Shown: positions 42,367-53,168 of the stretch, piece by piece
Layout of the letters: every line of letters starts with the position of its first letter
How positions within the stretch are numbered: position 1 is the first letter of the stretch
Assembly (NCBI GenBank): GCA_027068415.1
Contig: JAMOTD010000006.1
Location: 95,173-159,172 of the forward strand
Direction of reading: 5' to 3'
DNA length: 64,000 nucleotides
From: Desulfurobacteriaceae bacterium
GTDB taxonomy: Bacteria; Aquificota; Aquificia; Desulfurobacteriales; Desulfurobacteriaceae
Position numbers and translations under genes: made by a program
Notes under the pieces: generated by a model
Seen by the model: only the letters and a program-made list of their open reading frames with translations
Told to the model about the DNA's origin: nothing
Databases searched by the model: none

Positions 42367-43341
42367 ATGAAAATCTTTAAACCTTTTGAGGTTGTGAGGC
42401 AGGAGCTCCTCAAGGCCGAGGAGTACTCAAGGGAGCTCCTAAGCAGTAAAGTTGAGCTGATTTTAAGGGCCGGCGGCTACATCTTAGATAGCGGCGGCAA
42501 AAGGGTAAGGCCGGGGCTTACAATAGTTGCCGGGAAGATGGTTAACGCCCCTTTGGATAGGCTAATTCCCGTTGCAACAGTAATGGAGTACATGCACACT
42601 GCAACCCTCCTACACGACGACATAGTTGACGGGGCCAAGCTGAGGAGGGGAAGGCCCTCGGCAAACGAAGTTTTCGGGAACGACGTTGCGGTCTTGGTCG
42701 GCGACTACATGTTTGCAAAGGCCATATACGTTTTAGCAGTTTACGGAGGAGATGAGGTTTTAAAGACTGCTGCAAAGACGGTTCAGGACATGGCCGAGGG
42801 GGAGCTCCTCCAGCTTGAAAAGATTGGAGACATCGGCTTAACCGAAGAGGAGTACTTTGACATCATCTACAGGAAGACCGCCTCTCTCCTTTCAACCTGC
42901 TGCGAGTGCGGGGCGATAGTCGGGGGAGCTCCGGAAGAAAAGAGAAAAGCCCTAAAAGACTACGGAACCTTCATTGGCTACGCCTTCCAGCTTGTTGACG
43001 ATGCCTTTGATTACATCTCAGACGAAAAGACACTCGGAAAGCCCGCTGGAAACGACATCAGGGAAGGGAAGGTTACCTATCCGCTTTTGTGGGCTCTTAA
43101 AAAGGCTACTAAAGAGGAAAGAAAGGCAGTAGAGAGGGTTTTAACCAACCCTAACCCCGCGAAAGAGGAGATTGAGCTGGTCAGGAACTTCGTCCTTGGA
43201 AAGGGCGGGGAGAGAGCAACCTTCAAACTTGCAAGGGAGTTTGTTGAGAGAGCAAAGGAGAGTTTAAGGGTTTTTGAGGAGAGCTCCTTAAAGAGAGCTC
43301 TCTTTGAAATCGCCGACTTCATAGTTGAGAGGACTTATTAA
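42367..43341 (+). CDS. ispB: Long-chain polyprenyl diphosphate synthase
   Basis: This 324-residue all-helical trans-prenyltransferase has GGKRVRPGL, the first aspartate-rich motif HDDIVD (83-88) followed by RRGRPSANEVFG, and the second motif QLVDDAFDYISDEKTLGKPAGND. It makes the isoprenoid side chain (C35-C40 class) for menaquinone or a related quinone, agreeing with ubiE at 57 kb. Product length cannot be set from sequence alone. The next gene, of foreign composition, begins directly after its stop. Confidence 0.94.
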   Translation: MKIFKPFEVVRQELLKAEEYSRELLSSKVELILRAGGYILDSGGKRVRPGLTIVAGKMVNAPLDRLIPVATVMEYMHTATLLHDDIVDGAKLRRGRPSANEVFGNDVAVLVGDYMFAKAIYVLAVYGGDEVLKTAAKTVQDMAEGELLQLEKIGDIGLTEEEYFDIIYRKTASLLSTCCECGAIVGGAPEEKRKALKDYGTFIGYAFQLVDDAFDYISDEKTLGKPAGNDIREGKVTYPLLWALKKATKEERKAVERVLTNPNPAKEEIELVRNFVLGKGGERATFKLAREFVERAKESLRVFEESSLKRALFEIADFIVERTY

Positions 43342-43977
43342 ATGGATAAAAAACTAAAAATTAAACAAAATGAAATCCGACAAATTCTCAATATTCCAGA
43401 GAAGAAAAACAGAAAATATGTATCTCCCTTGCTTAATCTGGCTAATCGTTTTTCCAAAGCTACTTCTCCCAAAGTAGTAGGTCAGATGTCCGATTTATTT
43501 AGAGAATTCCTTAAGGAAGAACCAAATCCATCAATAGATAAATGGGCTAACTGGTATCTTTCAAAACATAAAAACGAGTTTAACGAAGCATTCAAGAAAA
43601 TCAAAGCTAAAGTTAATGAATTTAAAGAAACTTTAGAGAACCTTAATGATGAAGAAATAAAGGACTGGTTATACGATTTAATTATCAACAAAACTTTCGA
43701 AGGTCTCTACGTTCAAATACTTATTCTTAAAAAAGTGAGTACCACTCTCAAATGTCACTACAGATTAGCCAATCAAAAAGAGGAAAGCAAAGGAATTGAT
43801 GCTATCCTTCTATGCAAAGATAAGGAGATTGCGGTCCAAATAAAGCCATCATCCTTTAAAGCTGAGAAGCAATTAACAGATAAATTTACAGTTCCAATCC
43901 TTTTTTACGAAAAAACAAAAGATGGAATCATAGTAGACATATCACAACTTGAGGATCACTTAAAAAGTAATGGTTGA
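43342..43977 (+). CDS. MjaI-like type II restriction endonuclease (predicted CTAG)
   Basis: This 211-residue basic protein in AT-rich DNA has VVGQMSDLFREF, WANWYL, then KDWLYDLIINKTFEGLYVQ, and KGIDAILLCKDKEIAVQIKPSSF. The last gives Asp, Gln-x-Lys residues in a PD-(D/E)XK-like order. The pattern agrees with the MjaI family of CTAG-cutting enzymes, and the convergent methyltransferase is of the CTAG type, which supports the call. ATG begins at the base after the ispB stop, with only a weak Shine-Dalgarno. Composition indicates horizontal transfer, possibly from an archaeon. Confidence 0.8.
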   Translation: MDKKLKIKQNEIRQILNIPEKKNRKYVSPLLNLANRFSKATSPKVVGQMSDLFREFLKEEPNPSIDKWANWYLSKHKNEFNEAFKKIKAKVNEFKETLENLNDEEIKDWLYDLIINKTFEGLYVQILILKKVSTTLKCHYRLANQKEESKGIDAILLCKDKEIAVQIKPSSFKAEKQLTDKFTVPILFYEKTKDGIIVDISQLEDHLKSNG

Positions 43978-44864
43978 TTCAAACCTAATCTTTCAACAAT
44001 AACATCATACAATGAATCATCAATCTCATAACCAATAGAGTTTCTGCCCAATTCCGCTGCAACTTTTGTCGTTGTACCGAGTCCCAAAAAGGGATCAAGA
44101 ACCACATCCTGTTTAATAGAAAACATTCTAATTAATCGCCGTGGAATTTCCTCAGGGAAAGAAGCTGTTCTTCTATATAACTTAGAATGTATTTGTCTCT
44201 CTCCTTTAATATCATCCCATATCTGCGTAAACCACCTATCTCTTTCTTCCTTGGTATAGGCACTTTCATATCTTAGCTGATATTTAGGAGGAAATGCTCT
44301 AGCTCTTCCCTTTCTAAAAAGAAGAATATATTCAACATCAAGAGTTACATAAGCATTAGGAGGTAAAAAACCCGAACCTAAAAAAGCATTGGGTTTATTA
44401 GTAGGTTTTTTCCATAAAATGTAAGGCAAGGATACAAATCCCTTTTTTTCAAAAAATTCTATTGTCTTTGCATGATTTGGATATAAACGAAACAAACCAG
44501 CAATGGAACGAGTAGCATCACCTATATTTATACAAGCAATGCCTCCATCTACTAATACACGTGAAATTTCATCCCAAACTGGAAAAAGAAGAACTTCATG
44601 CATCAAATCATAAGCTTCGTTCATTAATCTAAGCGCTTGTTGAGCCGGCAAACTTTTTCCCTTTTCTTTTAAATACTGCAGAACCTCAGCTATCCTATGG
44701 TCAAAAGATGAAAATAGATCATCCCACATTTCAATCATTGGATAAGGAGGAGATGTTACCACCAAATGAACGCTATTATCCCTTATTTCTGACATATCAC
44801 GGCTATCCTTAAAAAAAATAACATGACGTGTTTGTCCACATTCAAACGATATTGTTTTTTCCAT
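43956..44864 (-). CDS. DNA methyltransferase, MthZI/MjaI type (predicted N4-cytosine, CTAG)
   Basis: The ~302-residue enzyme has the catalytic motif TSPPYPMIEMWD near residue 35, characteristic of N4-cytosine enzymes and of the MthZI/MjaI group. The SAM motif DPFLGLGTTTKVAAELGRNSIGYEID is near the C-terminus, giving the beta-class order. It would protect the sites cut by the convergent endonuclease, with which it overlaps tail to tail by 22 bases. ATG at 44864 is seven bases after GGGAGG; an ATG two codons earlier is also possible. The DNA is AT-rich relative to neighbours. Confidence 0.9.
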   Translation of the reverse strand: MEKTISFECGQTRHVIFFKDSRDMSEIRDNSVHLVVTSPPYPMIEMWDDLFSSFDHRIAEVLQYLKEKGKSLPAQQALRLMNEAYDLMHEVLLFPVWDEISRVLVDGGIACINIGDATRSIAGLFRLYPNHAKTIEFFEKKGFVSLPYILWKKPTNKPNAFLGSGFLPPNAYVTLDVEYILLFRKGRARAFPPKYQLRYESAYTKEERDRWFTQIWDDIKGERQIHSKLYRRTASFPEEIPRRLIRMFSIKQDVVLDPFLGLGTTTKVAAELGRNSIGYEIDDSLYDVIVERLGLNQPLLFK

Positions 44865-44953
44865 TACCATTCCTCCCTAATAGATTCAAATTAAGAAAAG
44901 AATATTAAAGAGCTCCCTAATAAAGTTCTTAACTTCCTCTATACTTTCCAGCC

Positions 44954-45928
44954 TTAAGGTAGAGTAATCTCCCTTAAAAAGTCCCTGTTCTCTTTATGCC
45001 ACTCTACGGTTCTCCTTAAACCTTCCCCTAAGGGGACTTTTGGCTCCCAGCCCAAAATTTCCTTGGCCTTCGTTATGTCGGCCCACGTTGCCTTTAAGTC
45101 GGCCTTGTGGAAGGGCTTATAGACGATTTCAGCTTTCTTTCCCAAGTACTCCTCAATTAACCTTATTACCTCTTTAAGCTGGTGGGGACGGTTTCCGCCG
45201 AGGTTTATTATCTCGTAGCCCGTTTCCGTCTCAAAAGCCTTGATTGTTCCCTCTGCGATGTCGTCAACGTAAGTAAAGTCCCTGCTCTGGGTTCCATCGC
45301 CGTAAACGGTTATAGGTGTTCCCTCGTCTATCCACTTAATAAACCTGAAGATGCACATATCCGGCCTTCCGGCAGGGCCGTAAACGGTAAAGTAGCGGAC
45401 TACCGTAACGTCAAAGCCGTAGAGGTAGTGGTAGGTGTAGGCCATAACCTCGGCACCCTTCTTGCTTGCGGCGTAGGGTGAAATGGGGGTGTTGACGGGC
45501 AGGTCCTCCTTAAAGGGCATAGGTTGGCCTGCATAGAGGGAGGAGGTAGAGGCAAGGACGAACTTCTTTATTCCGAACTCCTTCATAAGCTCCAAAAGGT
45601 TAAGGGTTCCAAGGGTGTTAGTGGTGGTGTAGACGAAGGGATTCTCTATGCTGTACCTTACGCCGGCCCTCGCTGCAAGGTTTATTACTCCGTCAATTTC
45701 GTTATCCTCAAAAATAACCCTCAGGGCTTCAAGGTTCTCAATGTCAACCCTGTAGAACTTGAAGTTCTCGTTTTCCTTTAAAAGACTCAGCCTGTACTCC
45801 TTTAACTTAGGGTCGTAGTAGTCGTTCATGTTGTCAACGCCGATTACCCTATAGCCCCTTTTAAGGAGCTCCATAGCCGTCTTAAACCCTATAAAACCGG
45901 CCGCTCCGGTTAAGAGAACGCTTTTCAA
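44954..45928 (-). CDS. NAD-dependent sugar-nucleotide epimerase (UDP-glucuronate 4-epimerase-like)
   Basis: This 324-residue extended SDR has the NAD motif LLTGAAGFIGFKTA, VDNMNDYYDPKLKEYRL (typical of UDP-glucuronate epimerases), the catalytic STSSLYAG, YAASK (Tyr-x3-Lys), RYFTVYGPAGRPDM, and SRDFTYVDDIAEG. It probably converts UDP-glucuronate to UDP-galacturonate for surface polysaccharide, although closely related activities cannot be excluded. It is transcribed divergently from smc. About 80 bases separate it from the methyltransferase gene, with no clear feature. Confidence 0.9.
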   Translation of the reverse strand: MKSVLLTGAAGFIGFKTAMELLKRGYRVIGVDNMNDYYDPKLKEYRLSLLKENENFKFYRVDIENLEALRVIFEDNEIDGVINLAARAGVRYSIENPFVYTTTNTLGTLNLLELMKEFGIKKFVLASTSSLYAGQPMPFKEDLPVNTPISPYAASKKGAEVMAYTYHYLYGFDVTVVRYFTVYGPAGRPDMCIFRFIKWIDEGTPITVYGDGTQSRDFTYVDDIAEGTIKAFETETGYEIINLGGNRPHQLKEVIRLIEEYLGKKAEIVYKPFHKADLKATWADITKAKEILGWEPKVPLGEGLRRTVEWHKENRDFLREITLP

Positions 45929-45999
45929 AATCCCCTCCTTTGGCTGAAGTTGTAGTGTTATATTACATTAACCCCTTACTCAGTTAAACGGAGGGCTAA

Positions 46000-48900
46000 A
46001 TGATAAGAACCCTCAGGCTAAAAGGCTTTAAATCGTTTGCTGACGAGACCGAAATTAACTTTACCGAGGGAATTAACTGTATAGTGGGACCAAACGGCTG
46101 CGGAAAGAGCAATGTTGTTGATGCCCTAAAGTGGGTAGTAGGGATAACCAGCGCAAAGGGAATGAGGGCAGATACAATCAGGGACGTAATCTTCAAGGGA
46201 GCAGAGGGGCGAAGGCCTGCAAGGAGCGCAGAGGTAAGCGTCTTAATTGAGAGGGACGACCTCTTCTCAGGAGCAAGCGGTTTAACAGAAGTAAAGAGGA
46301 AAATAAACACCAAGGGTGAGAGCGAGTTCTACATAAACGGAAAGAAAGTAAGGTTGAAGGACGTCCACGAGCTCTTCAGCTCAATAGGGTTGGGCAACAG
46401 GGATTACGCCTTCTTTGAGCAGGGTCAGATAGACAGAATTTTAAGAATGAAGCCCTCCGAGAGAAAGGCTCTAATAGATGAGGCGGCCGGAATTACTCCC
46501 TTCAAAGAGAAGAGGGAAGAGACTTTAAAGGAGCTCCAGGAGGCCCAGCAGAACCTTGAGAGTGTAAGGGGAGTTATAGACGAGGTTGCAAAGAACTTAA
46601 GGAGTTTAAAGAGTCAGGCCGAGAAGGCCAAGAGGTTTACCGAGCTGCGCCGGAAAGAGAAGGAGCTGGAGCTCTCATTCCTGGGCCACAGGCTAAAAAG
46701 GGTAAGGGAAGAGAGAGCAAAGTTAGAAGGGAGCGTAAACGTTTTAAGGGAAGATAGGAGCTCCCTCCTTAAAGAGGTTGCATCCCTTGAGAGCTCCCTA
46801 ACCGAGAAGAGGAAGGAGCTTGAGGAGACAACAAAGCAGGTTCAGGAGCTCAGCAGGGAGCTCTTTGAGGTGGAAAAGAGCAAGAAGGAGGCCTCCGTTA
46901 AGAGGGACTTCCTTGAGAGGGAGATTGAGAGACTGATAAAGGAGCTTGAGGACAGGAGAGTTGAAAGGGAGGAGAAGATAAGGAGACTTGAAACCCTGAA
47001 GGGGGAGCTGGGGAGGTTGAGAGAGGAAGAGGAGGGCCTGTTAAAGGAAATCGGAGAGCTTGAAAGACAGGAGAGGGAGCTTAAAGAGAAGTTAAAGAAA
47101 GTTGAAAGGGAAAAGGGGGAGCTTGAGAAGGAGAAGCTAAAGAGGAGCAGGGAGATTTCGGGAATAAACGCCCAGATAACGAAACTCCAGATGGACCTTG
47201 CAAGGGAGGAAGAAAGGGGGAGCTCCCAGAAGAAACTCCTTGAAAGGCTCCCCTCGGAAATCGCCCAAGCGGAAAAGGAGATTGAGTACTACGCTTCTCA
47301 GGTTGAGAGACTAAAGAAAGAGATTGAAAGGGTAAAGGCCGAAATTGAGCGGTTAAAGGGCGAGCTGGAAGAGAAAAAGGAAGAGAGAGAAGAGCTTACA
47401 GAGAGGCTTAACGACTTTGAGGCCGAGCTTTCAGAAAAGAGGAGGGAGGTCTACCAGCTGAGGGCGAAGATTGAGAGTACGAGGAAAATCCTCTCCTCCC
47501 TCAAAGTGGGGAAGTTAGAGGAGAAAATCATAGAGAGCGCAAGGGCGGGAAAGGTCAGAGGTTTCATAGGTCCGATAGTGAACCTCATTGAGGTTGAGCC
47601 GGGGTTTGAGAAGGCCGTTGAGAGTTTCCTTTCACAGTTCGGAGCCGGAATAGTTGTGAGAGACTTTGAAACAGTAATCTGGATTGGAAGCAGGATAAAG
47701 GGTAAGGGAAGGGTTTACCTCCTTCCGGCCTCGGTAAAGGGGCTTGAAACTCCCGAAATTGAAGGAGCCGTCAGGTTAATAGATAAGGTTAAACCGAGGG
47801 ACGCAAGGGTTAAGGAGCTGCTTAAAACCCTCCTCCATAAGGTCTACTACGCTCCAAAAAATGCCCACAGGCTTGCAGAGGAAAACCCCGACGCCCTCTT
47901 TATAGACGAGAACTACAACCTGATTTCCTCAAGGGGCTCGCTGGTAGGGAAGTTCGGTGAGAGCTCCCTCCTTGAGCTTGAGAGGGAGGTAAAGGAGCTT
48001 GAGGAGGAGCTGAAGGCAAAAGAGGAAGATTTAAAGGAGTTTGAAGACAGGGGAAGACCTATAAGGAGTGAGCTCGGTGAAGTTGAGGAGGAGATTGAGG
48101 AGATGAAGGAGAGGCTGAGGGAGAAAGAGGGGGAGCTCTACAAACTTGAGCTGAAGCTGAGCGAAAACAGGAAGAAGCTAAAAGAGGCAGAGAGAAGAAA
48201 AGAGGAGCTCCTTGAGAGGAGGGAGAGGGCAAAGGAAATTCTCTACTCATTTAGCAGGAAGATAGAGCTCTTTAATGAGAAAATTGCCCGCCTTGAGAAG
48301 GAGAAGGAGGAGCTCCTTAAAGATGCCGATAAGGTTGAAGAGAAATTGAGGGAATTTGAGGAGAGGGAGAGGAGTTTAAGGGAGGAGCTCTCCAATATCT
48401 CCTCAAAGAAAGGGGTTCTCCTTGAGAAGTTGAGGAACCTGAGGGAAAAGATTAGGGGGAAAGAGGGGGCCCTTAAAGGAATAAGGAGGGAGATTAACCA
48501 GTTAGACGAGAGGATTTCAAATGAGGAGAGGGAGCTTGAGAAGGCAAAGAAGGCCCTAAAGAGGGCGATAGAGCTCCTATCGGGGGTTGACGAGAGCATT
48601 GAGGAGATAAAGAGGGAGCTCGCTGAGGCGGAGAAGAAGAGGGAGGAGCTCTTAAACCTAATAAAGAGTAAAGAGGGAGCCCTGAAGCAGAGGAATAGAG
48701 AGCTTGCCGAGGTTTCAAAGAGGTTAAAGGAAGCCGAGGTTTCCCTGGCAAAGCTCTCTGTTCAGGAGGAGGAGCTGGTAAAGAAAATCCTTGAGCTTGA
48801 CTCAACGGTCTCCGAAGCCCTTGAGCTTGCCGAAAGGGTAAAGGACGAAGAGGAGACAAAGAGGGAGCTCATCAACCTCAAAGAGAGAATAGGAAAAATC

Positions 48901-49497
48901 GGGGCTGTTAACCTCCTCGCAATTGAGGAGTACGAGAGGGTCAAGGAGCGCTACGGCTTTATACTGGAGCAGGAGAAGGACCTCGTTGAGTCCATAAAGA
49001 ACCTAAAAGAGGCCATAAAGAGGCTTGACGAGGAGATTGAAAAACGCTTCATCTCAACTTTCGGCGCGGTAAACAGACACTTTAAAAACACAATCAAGAG
49101 AATTTTCGGCGGTGGAACTGGAAGGCTATACCTGACAAGTCAGGAGATAAGCGAGGCGGGGCTTGAGATAGAGGTTAAACCTCCGGGTAAAAAACACTCA
49201 AACATAAACCTCCTCTCCGGCGGCGAGAGGACCTTAGTCGCAATAGCCTTCCTCTACGCCCTCTACTCGGTAAGACCGGCTCCCTTCCTCGTTTTAGACG
49301 AGGTTGACGCCGCTCTGGACGACGCAAACACCCTGAGGTTTACGGAGCTCCTAAAGCAGATGGCGGAAGAGACTCAGGTAATAATCATTACCCACAACAA
49401 GCTGACAATGGAAGTTGCAGACGTAATCTACGGAATTACAATGGAAGTTCCGGGAATTTCAAAGGTCATAGGGGTCTCTTTTGAAACCTTAGTTTAA
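46000..49497 (+). CDS. smc: Chromosome segregation ATPase SMC
   Basis: This 1165-residue protein has an N-terminal Walker A GPNGCGKSN (32-40) with the FKSFADET start, and two long Glu/Lys/Arg-rich coiled-coil arms. The hinge is at about residues 520-650 (GFIGPIVNLIEV, then SFLSQFGAGIVV). C-terminal signature LLSGGERTLVAIAFL is near 1070 and Walker B LVLDEVDAALDD near 1095. SMC homodimers with ScpAB compact and separate chromosomes. The coiled coils are low-complexity in composition, which explains many misleading opposite-strand reading frames. Confidence 0.98.
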   Translation: MIRTLRLKGFKSFADETEINFTEGINCIVGPNGCGKSNVVDALKWVVGITSAKGMRADTIRDVIFKGAEGRRPARSAEVSVLIERDDLFSGASGLTEVKRKINTKGESEFYINGKKVRLKDVHELFSSIGLGNRDYAFFEQGQIDRILRMKPSERKALIDEAAGITPFKEKREETLKELQEAQQNLESVRGVIDEVAKNLRSLKSQAEKAKRFTELRRKEKELELSFLGHRLKRVREERAKLEGSVNVLREDRSSLLKEVASLESSLTEKRKELEETTKQVQELSRELFEVEKSKKEASVKRDFLEREIERLIKELEDRRVEREEKIRRLETLKGELGRLREEEEGLLKEIGELERQERELKEKLKKVEREKGELEKEKLKRSREISGINAQITKLQMDLAREEERGSSQKKLLERLPSEIAQAEKEIEYYASQVERLKKEIERVKAEIERLKGELEEKKEEREELTERLNDFEAELSEKRREVYQLRAKIESTRKILSSLKVGKLEEKIIESARAGKVRGFIGPIVNLIEVEPGFEKAVESFLSQFGAGIVVRDFETVIWIGSRIKGKGRVYLLPASVKGLETPEIEGAVRLIDKVKPRDARVKELLKTLLHKVYYAPKNAHRLAEENPDALFIDENYNLISSRGSLVGKFGESSLLELEREVKELEEELKAKEEDLKEFEDRGRPIRSELGEVEEEIEEMKERLREKEGELYKLELKLSENRKKLKEAERRKEELLERRERAKEILYSFSRKIELFNEKIARLEKEKEELLKDADKVEEKLREFEERERSLREELSNISSKKGVLLEKLRNLREKIRGKEGALKGIRREINQLDERISNEERELEKAKKALKRAIELLSGVDESIEEIKRELAEAEKKREELLNLIKSKEGALKQRNRELAEVSKRLKEAEVSLAKLSVQEEELVKKILELDSTVSEALELAERVKDEEETKRELINLKERIGKIGAVNLLAIEEYERVKERYGFILEQEKDLVESIKNLKEAIKRLDEEIEKRFISTFGAVNRHFKNTIKRIFGGGTGRLYLTSQEISEAGLEIEVKPPGKKHSNINLLSGGERTLVAIAFLYALYSVRPAPFLVLDEVDAALDDANTLRFTELLKQMAEETQVIIITHNKLTMEVADVIYGITMEVPGISKVIGVSFETLV

Positions 49498-49501
49498 AGA
49501 A

Positions 49502-49523
49502 GGGGGCCTTTCGGCCCCCGTTT
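49502..49523. terminator. Bidirectional terminator between smc and the ferredoxin genes
   Basis: A GGGGGCC / GGCCCCC stem with a TTTC loop is flanked by GTTT on the plus side and, on the minus strand, TTCTTT. It can end both smc and the convergent ferredoxin genes. Confidence 0.85.
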
Positions 49524-49532
49524 CTGGCGGGA

Positions 49533-49709
49533 TTACTCTGCGGAAATTGCGTCGGTCGGGCAGACCTCTACGCAGGCTCCACAGTCAATGCACTCGTCAG
49601 GGTTGATTACGTACTTTCCGTCGTCGGTCGGGCTGATGCAGTTGGTCGGGCAGACCTCTGCACATGCACCACAGCCGATGCAGAGTTCAGGGTCAATCTT
49701 GTGTGCCAT
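49533..49709 (-). CDS. 2[4Fe-4S] ferredoxin (second of tandem pair)
   Basis: This 58-residue ferredoxin starts MAHKIDPELC and has two CxxCxxCxxxCP motifs (CIGCGACAEVCP and CIDCGACVEVCP), each binding one 4Fe-4S cluster. The start at 49709 has the Shine-Dalgarno AAGGAGGAAGGC. The frame is open further upstream through the neighbouring ferredoxin gene, but that part is not ferredoxin-like. It is a low-potential electron carrier, as expected in a reductive-TCA autotroph. It is very similar to the gene just upstream, indicating recent duplication. Confidence 0.95.
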   Translation of the reverse strand: MAHKIDPELCIGCGACAEVCPTNCISPTDDGKYVINPDECIDCGACVEVCPTDAISAE

Positions 49710-49732
49710 AGCCTTCCTCCTTGGAGTGTAGT

Positions 49733-49912
49733 TTAGCCTTCTGCAGAGATTGCGTCGGTCGGGCAGACCTCTACGCAGGCTCCGCAGTCTATACAATCTT
49801 CGGGCCTTATGTAGTACTTTCCGTCTTCAGTAGGCTCAATACAGTTTGTCGGACAGACAGAAGCGCAAGCCCCACAGCCGATGCACTCGTCGGGGTTAAT
49901 CTTGTGTGCCAT
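49733..49912 (-). CDS. 2[4Fe-4S] ferredoxin (first of tandem pair)
   Basis: This 59-residue protein starts MAHKINPDEC. It has the same two-cluster layout as its neighbour (CIGCGACASVCP, CIDCGACVEVCP) and a tail AISAEG. It ends 23 bases before the next ferredoxin start. The paralogues differ at scattered positions, e.g. SVCP against EVCP and YYIRPEDC against YVINPDEC. It lies 12 bases after frr, so it may be read from the rpsB-tsf-pyrH-frr mRNA. Its short length makes it easy to miss in automatic annotation. Confidence 0.95.
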   Translation of the reverse strand: MAHKINPDECIGCGACASVCPTNCIEPTEDGKYYIRPEDCIDCGACVEVCPTDAISAEG

Positions 49913-49924
49913 AGCTTCCTCCAG

Positions 49925-51872
<1,948 letters not shown>

Positions 51873-51884
51873 TTTCTCCCCTCC

Positions 51885-52739
51885 TTACTCTTCCTCAGGA
51901 ATAAAGTCTACTTCTTCCTCTACCTCTTCACCTTCGGCCAACTTAATCGCCTCTCTCCTCATCTTGCCTTCAAGAACGGCGTCTGCAATCCTTGAGGTTA
52001 AGAGCCTGATAGCCCTGATGGCGTCGTCGTTTGCAGGAATCGGAATGTCAACAAGGTCCGGATCTGCGTTTGTGTCAACGAGAGCTACTATCGGAATTCC
52101 GGCCTTCCTTGCCTCCCTTACGGCGTTCTCTTCCCTAACGATGTCAACGATAAAAAGGGCATCGGGGAGGCGGTTCATGTTCTCAATTCCGCCGATGTAC
52201 TTCTCTAACTTCTCCTTCTTCCTGCGGAGCTTCATTGCCTCTTTCTTGGGAAGCTGGTCAAGAACGCCCTCTTCCTCCATCTTCTTGAGCATCTTGAGCT
52301 TGAAGACCGACTTCCTGATTGTCTGGAAGTTGGTAAGGGTTCCGCCGAGCCACCTCTTGTTAACGTAGAACATTCCGCAGCGCTCGGCCTCCTCCTTAAC
52401 GATGTCCTGACCCTGCTTCTTTGTGCAGACGAAGAGAACAGTTCCGCCGTTTGCAACAAGGTCTGCAATGTAGTCGTAGGCCTGCTCAAAGTACTTGAGG
52501 GTCTGCTGGAGGTCAATGATGTGGATGCCGTTGCGCTCTGTAAAGATGAACTTCTTCATCTTGGGGTTCCAGCGCTCTTTCTGGTGGCCGAAGTGAACCC
52601 CTGCCTCAAGGAGCTCCTTCATCGTAATTCTCTGTCCCGGAGGCCTCGGCTTGAAGGTCTCCTGCTCCTTCACCTCCTCAACTGCCGGAGGGGGAGTCTG
52701 CTGCTCTTGAGCCTGCTCCTGCCTGATTTCTTCGCTCAT
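51885..52739 (-). CDS. rpsB: Small ribosomal subunit protein uS2 with N-terminal extension
   Basis: The 284-residue product holds the uS2 core from [29 protein letters not shown] through [22 protein letters not shown] and [27 protein letters not shown]. About 38 residues rich in Glu, Gln and Pro precede the core and ~20 acidic residues follow it, both longer than in E. coli. ATG at 52739 has AGGAGGAAAGGA upstream; the open frame continues to 52799 but into the structured leader. It binds the 30S neck with bS1. Confidence 0.97.
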   Translation of the reverse strand: MSEEIRQEQAQEQQTPPPAVEEVKEQETFKPRPPGQRITMKELLEAGVHFGHQKERWNPKMKKFIFTERNGIHIIDLQQTLKYFEQAYDYIADLVANGGTVLFVCTKKQGQDIVKEEAERCGMFYVNKRWLGGTLTNFQTIRKSVFKLKMLKKMEEEGVLDQLPKKEAMKLRRKKEKLEKYIGGIENMNRLPDALFIVDIVREENAVREARKAGIPIVALVDTNADPDLVDIPIPANDDAIRAIRLLTSRIADAVLEGKMRREAIKLAEGEEVEEEVDFIPEEE

Positions 52740-52768
52740 TTCCTTTCCTCCTATAAGGGTTTTTCCTC

Positions 52769-52831
52769 CCGGGCCTTCCTCCCCGAAAAGAACTCCCAAA
52801 GCGGGAGCACCCCTTTCCGGGTCCGGCCCGG
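52769..52831 (-). promoter_or_regulatory. Structured leader RNA upstream of rpsB
   Basis: On the minus strand CCGGGCC (52831-52825) can pair with GGCCCGG (52775-52769), enclosing a smaller CTCCC / GGGAG hairpin (52807-52793) and a further CCGG-rich element. This lies 30 bases before the rpsB start and about 20 bases after an AT-rich promoter-like stretch with TTGAAA. uS2 is known to repress its own operon in other bacteria, so an autoregulatory leader is plausible; its class is not identified. Confidence 0.45.
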
Positions 52832-52901
52832 TGAGTTTTCAGGTGGAAATATATAAAAAGGTTTCAAAAAGCGGAAGTGGGAAGCTCGGGAAGGTTCTAC
52901 T

Positions 52902-53155
52902 TTAAGATTGAACCACTCTGAACTCCTCACCCAATTTTTCCTTCAGGAGCCTAATGGCCTTTTCTTTCGCCTTTTCGTCTTTAAACTCAAGTGTAAGCCT
53001 CTTACGCTTCTTCACGGTATTTTCAGCCGCACGAACTATCAACTCTTTCCAGTAGGTTTCGTCCTCTACAGGCTTTGCCTTCTCAAAGTTAGCCTCTATC
53101 TCCCTCTCGTAGGGGCAAGCTCCGACTCGTCCCAGTCAATCCTTCTCTTTTCCAC
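52902..53155 (-). pseudogene. Decayed antitoxin-like gene
   Basis: From a GTG with GGAGAGAA upstream, the frame reads EKRRIDWDESELAP. After a one-base loss near 53117 it resumes as YEREIEANFEKAKPVEDETYWKEL and ends in EEFRVVQS. The layout (short charged N-terminal part, then a Lys-rich body) and its position directly after a BrnT-like toxin fit an antitoxin. The frameshift would truncate the product at about 20 residues. Together with the toxin remnant it fills most of the ~490 bases between rpsB and hyuB. Confidence 0.6.
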
Positions 53156-53168
53156 CTTCTCTCCTCAA

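Noticed and set aside
46700..48900. Long opposite-strand reading frames within the smc coiled-coil region
   Set aside because: They mirror Glu/Lys/Leu-rich coiled-coil codons, give Ser/Leu/Pro-rich products without motifs, and lack ribosome binding sites.
49560..49880. Near-identical repeated blocks considered as a DNA repeat element
   Set aside because: The repeats are the cluster-binding motifs of two paralogous ferredoxin genes and their internal pseudo-symmetry.
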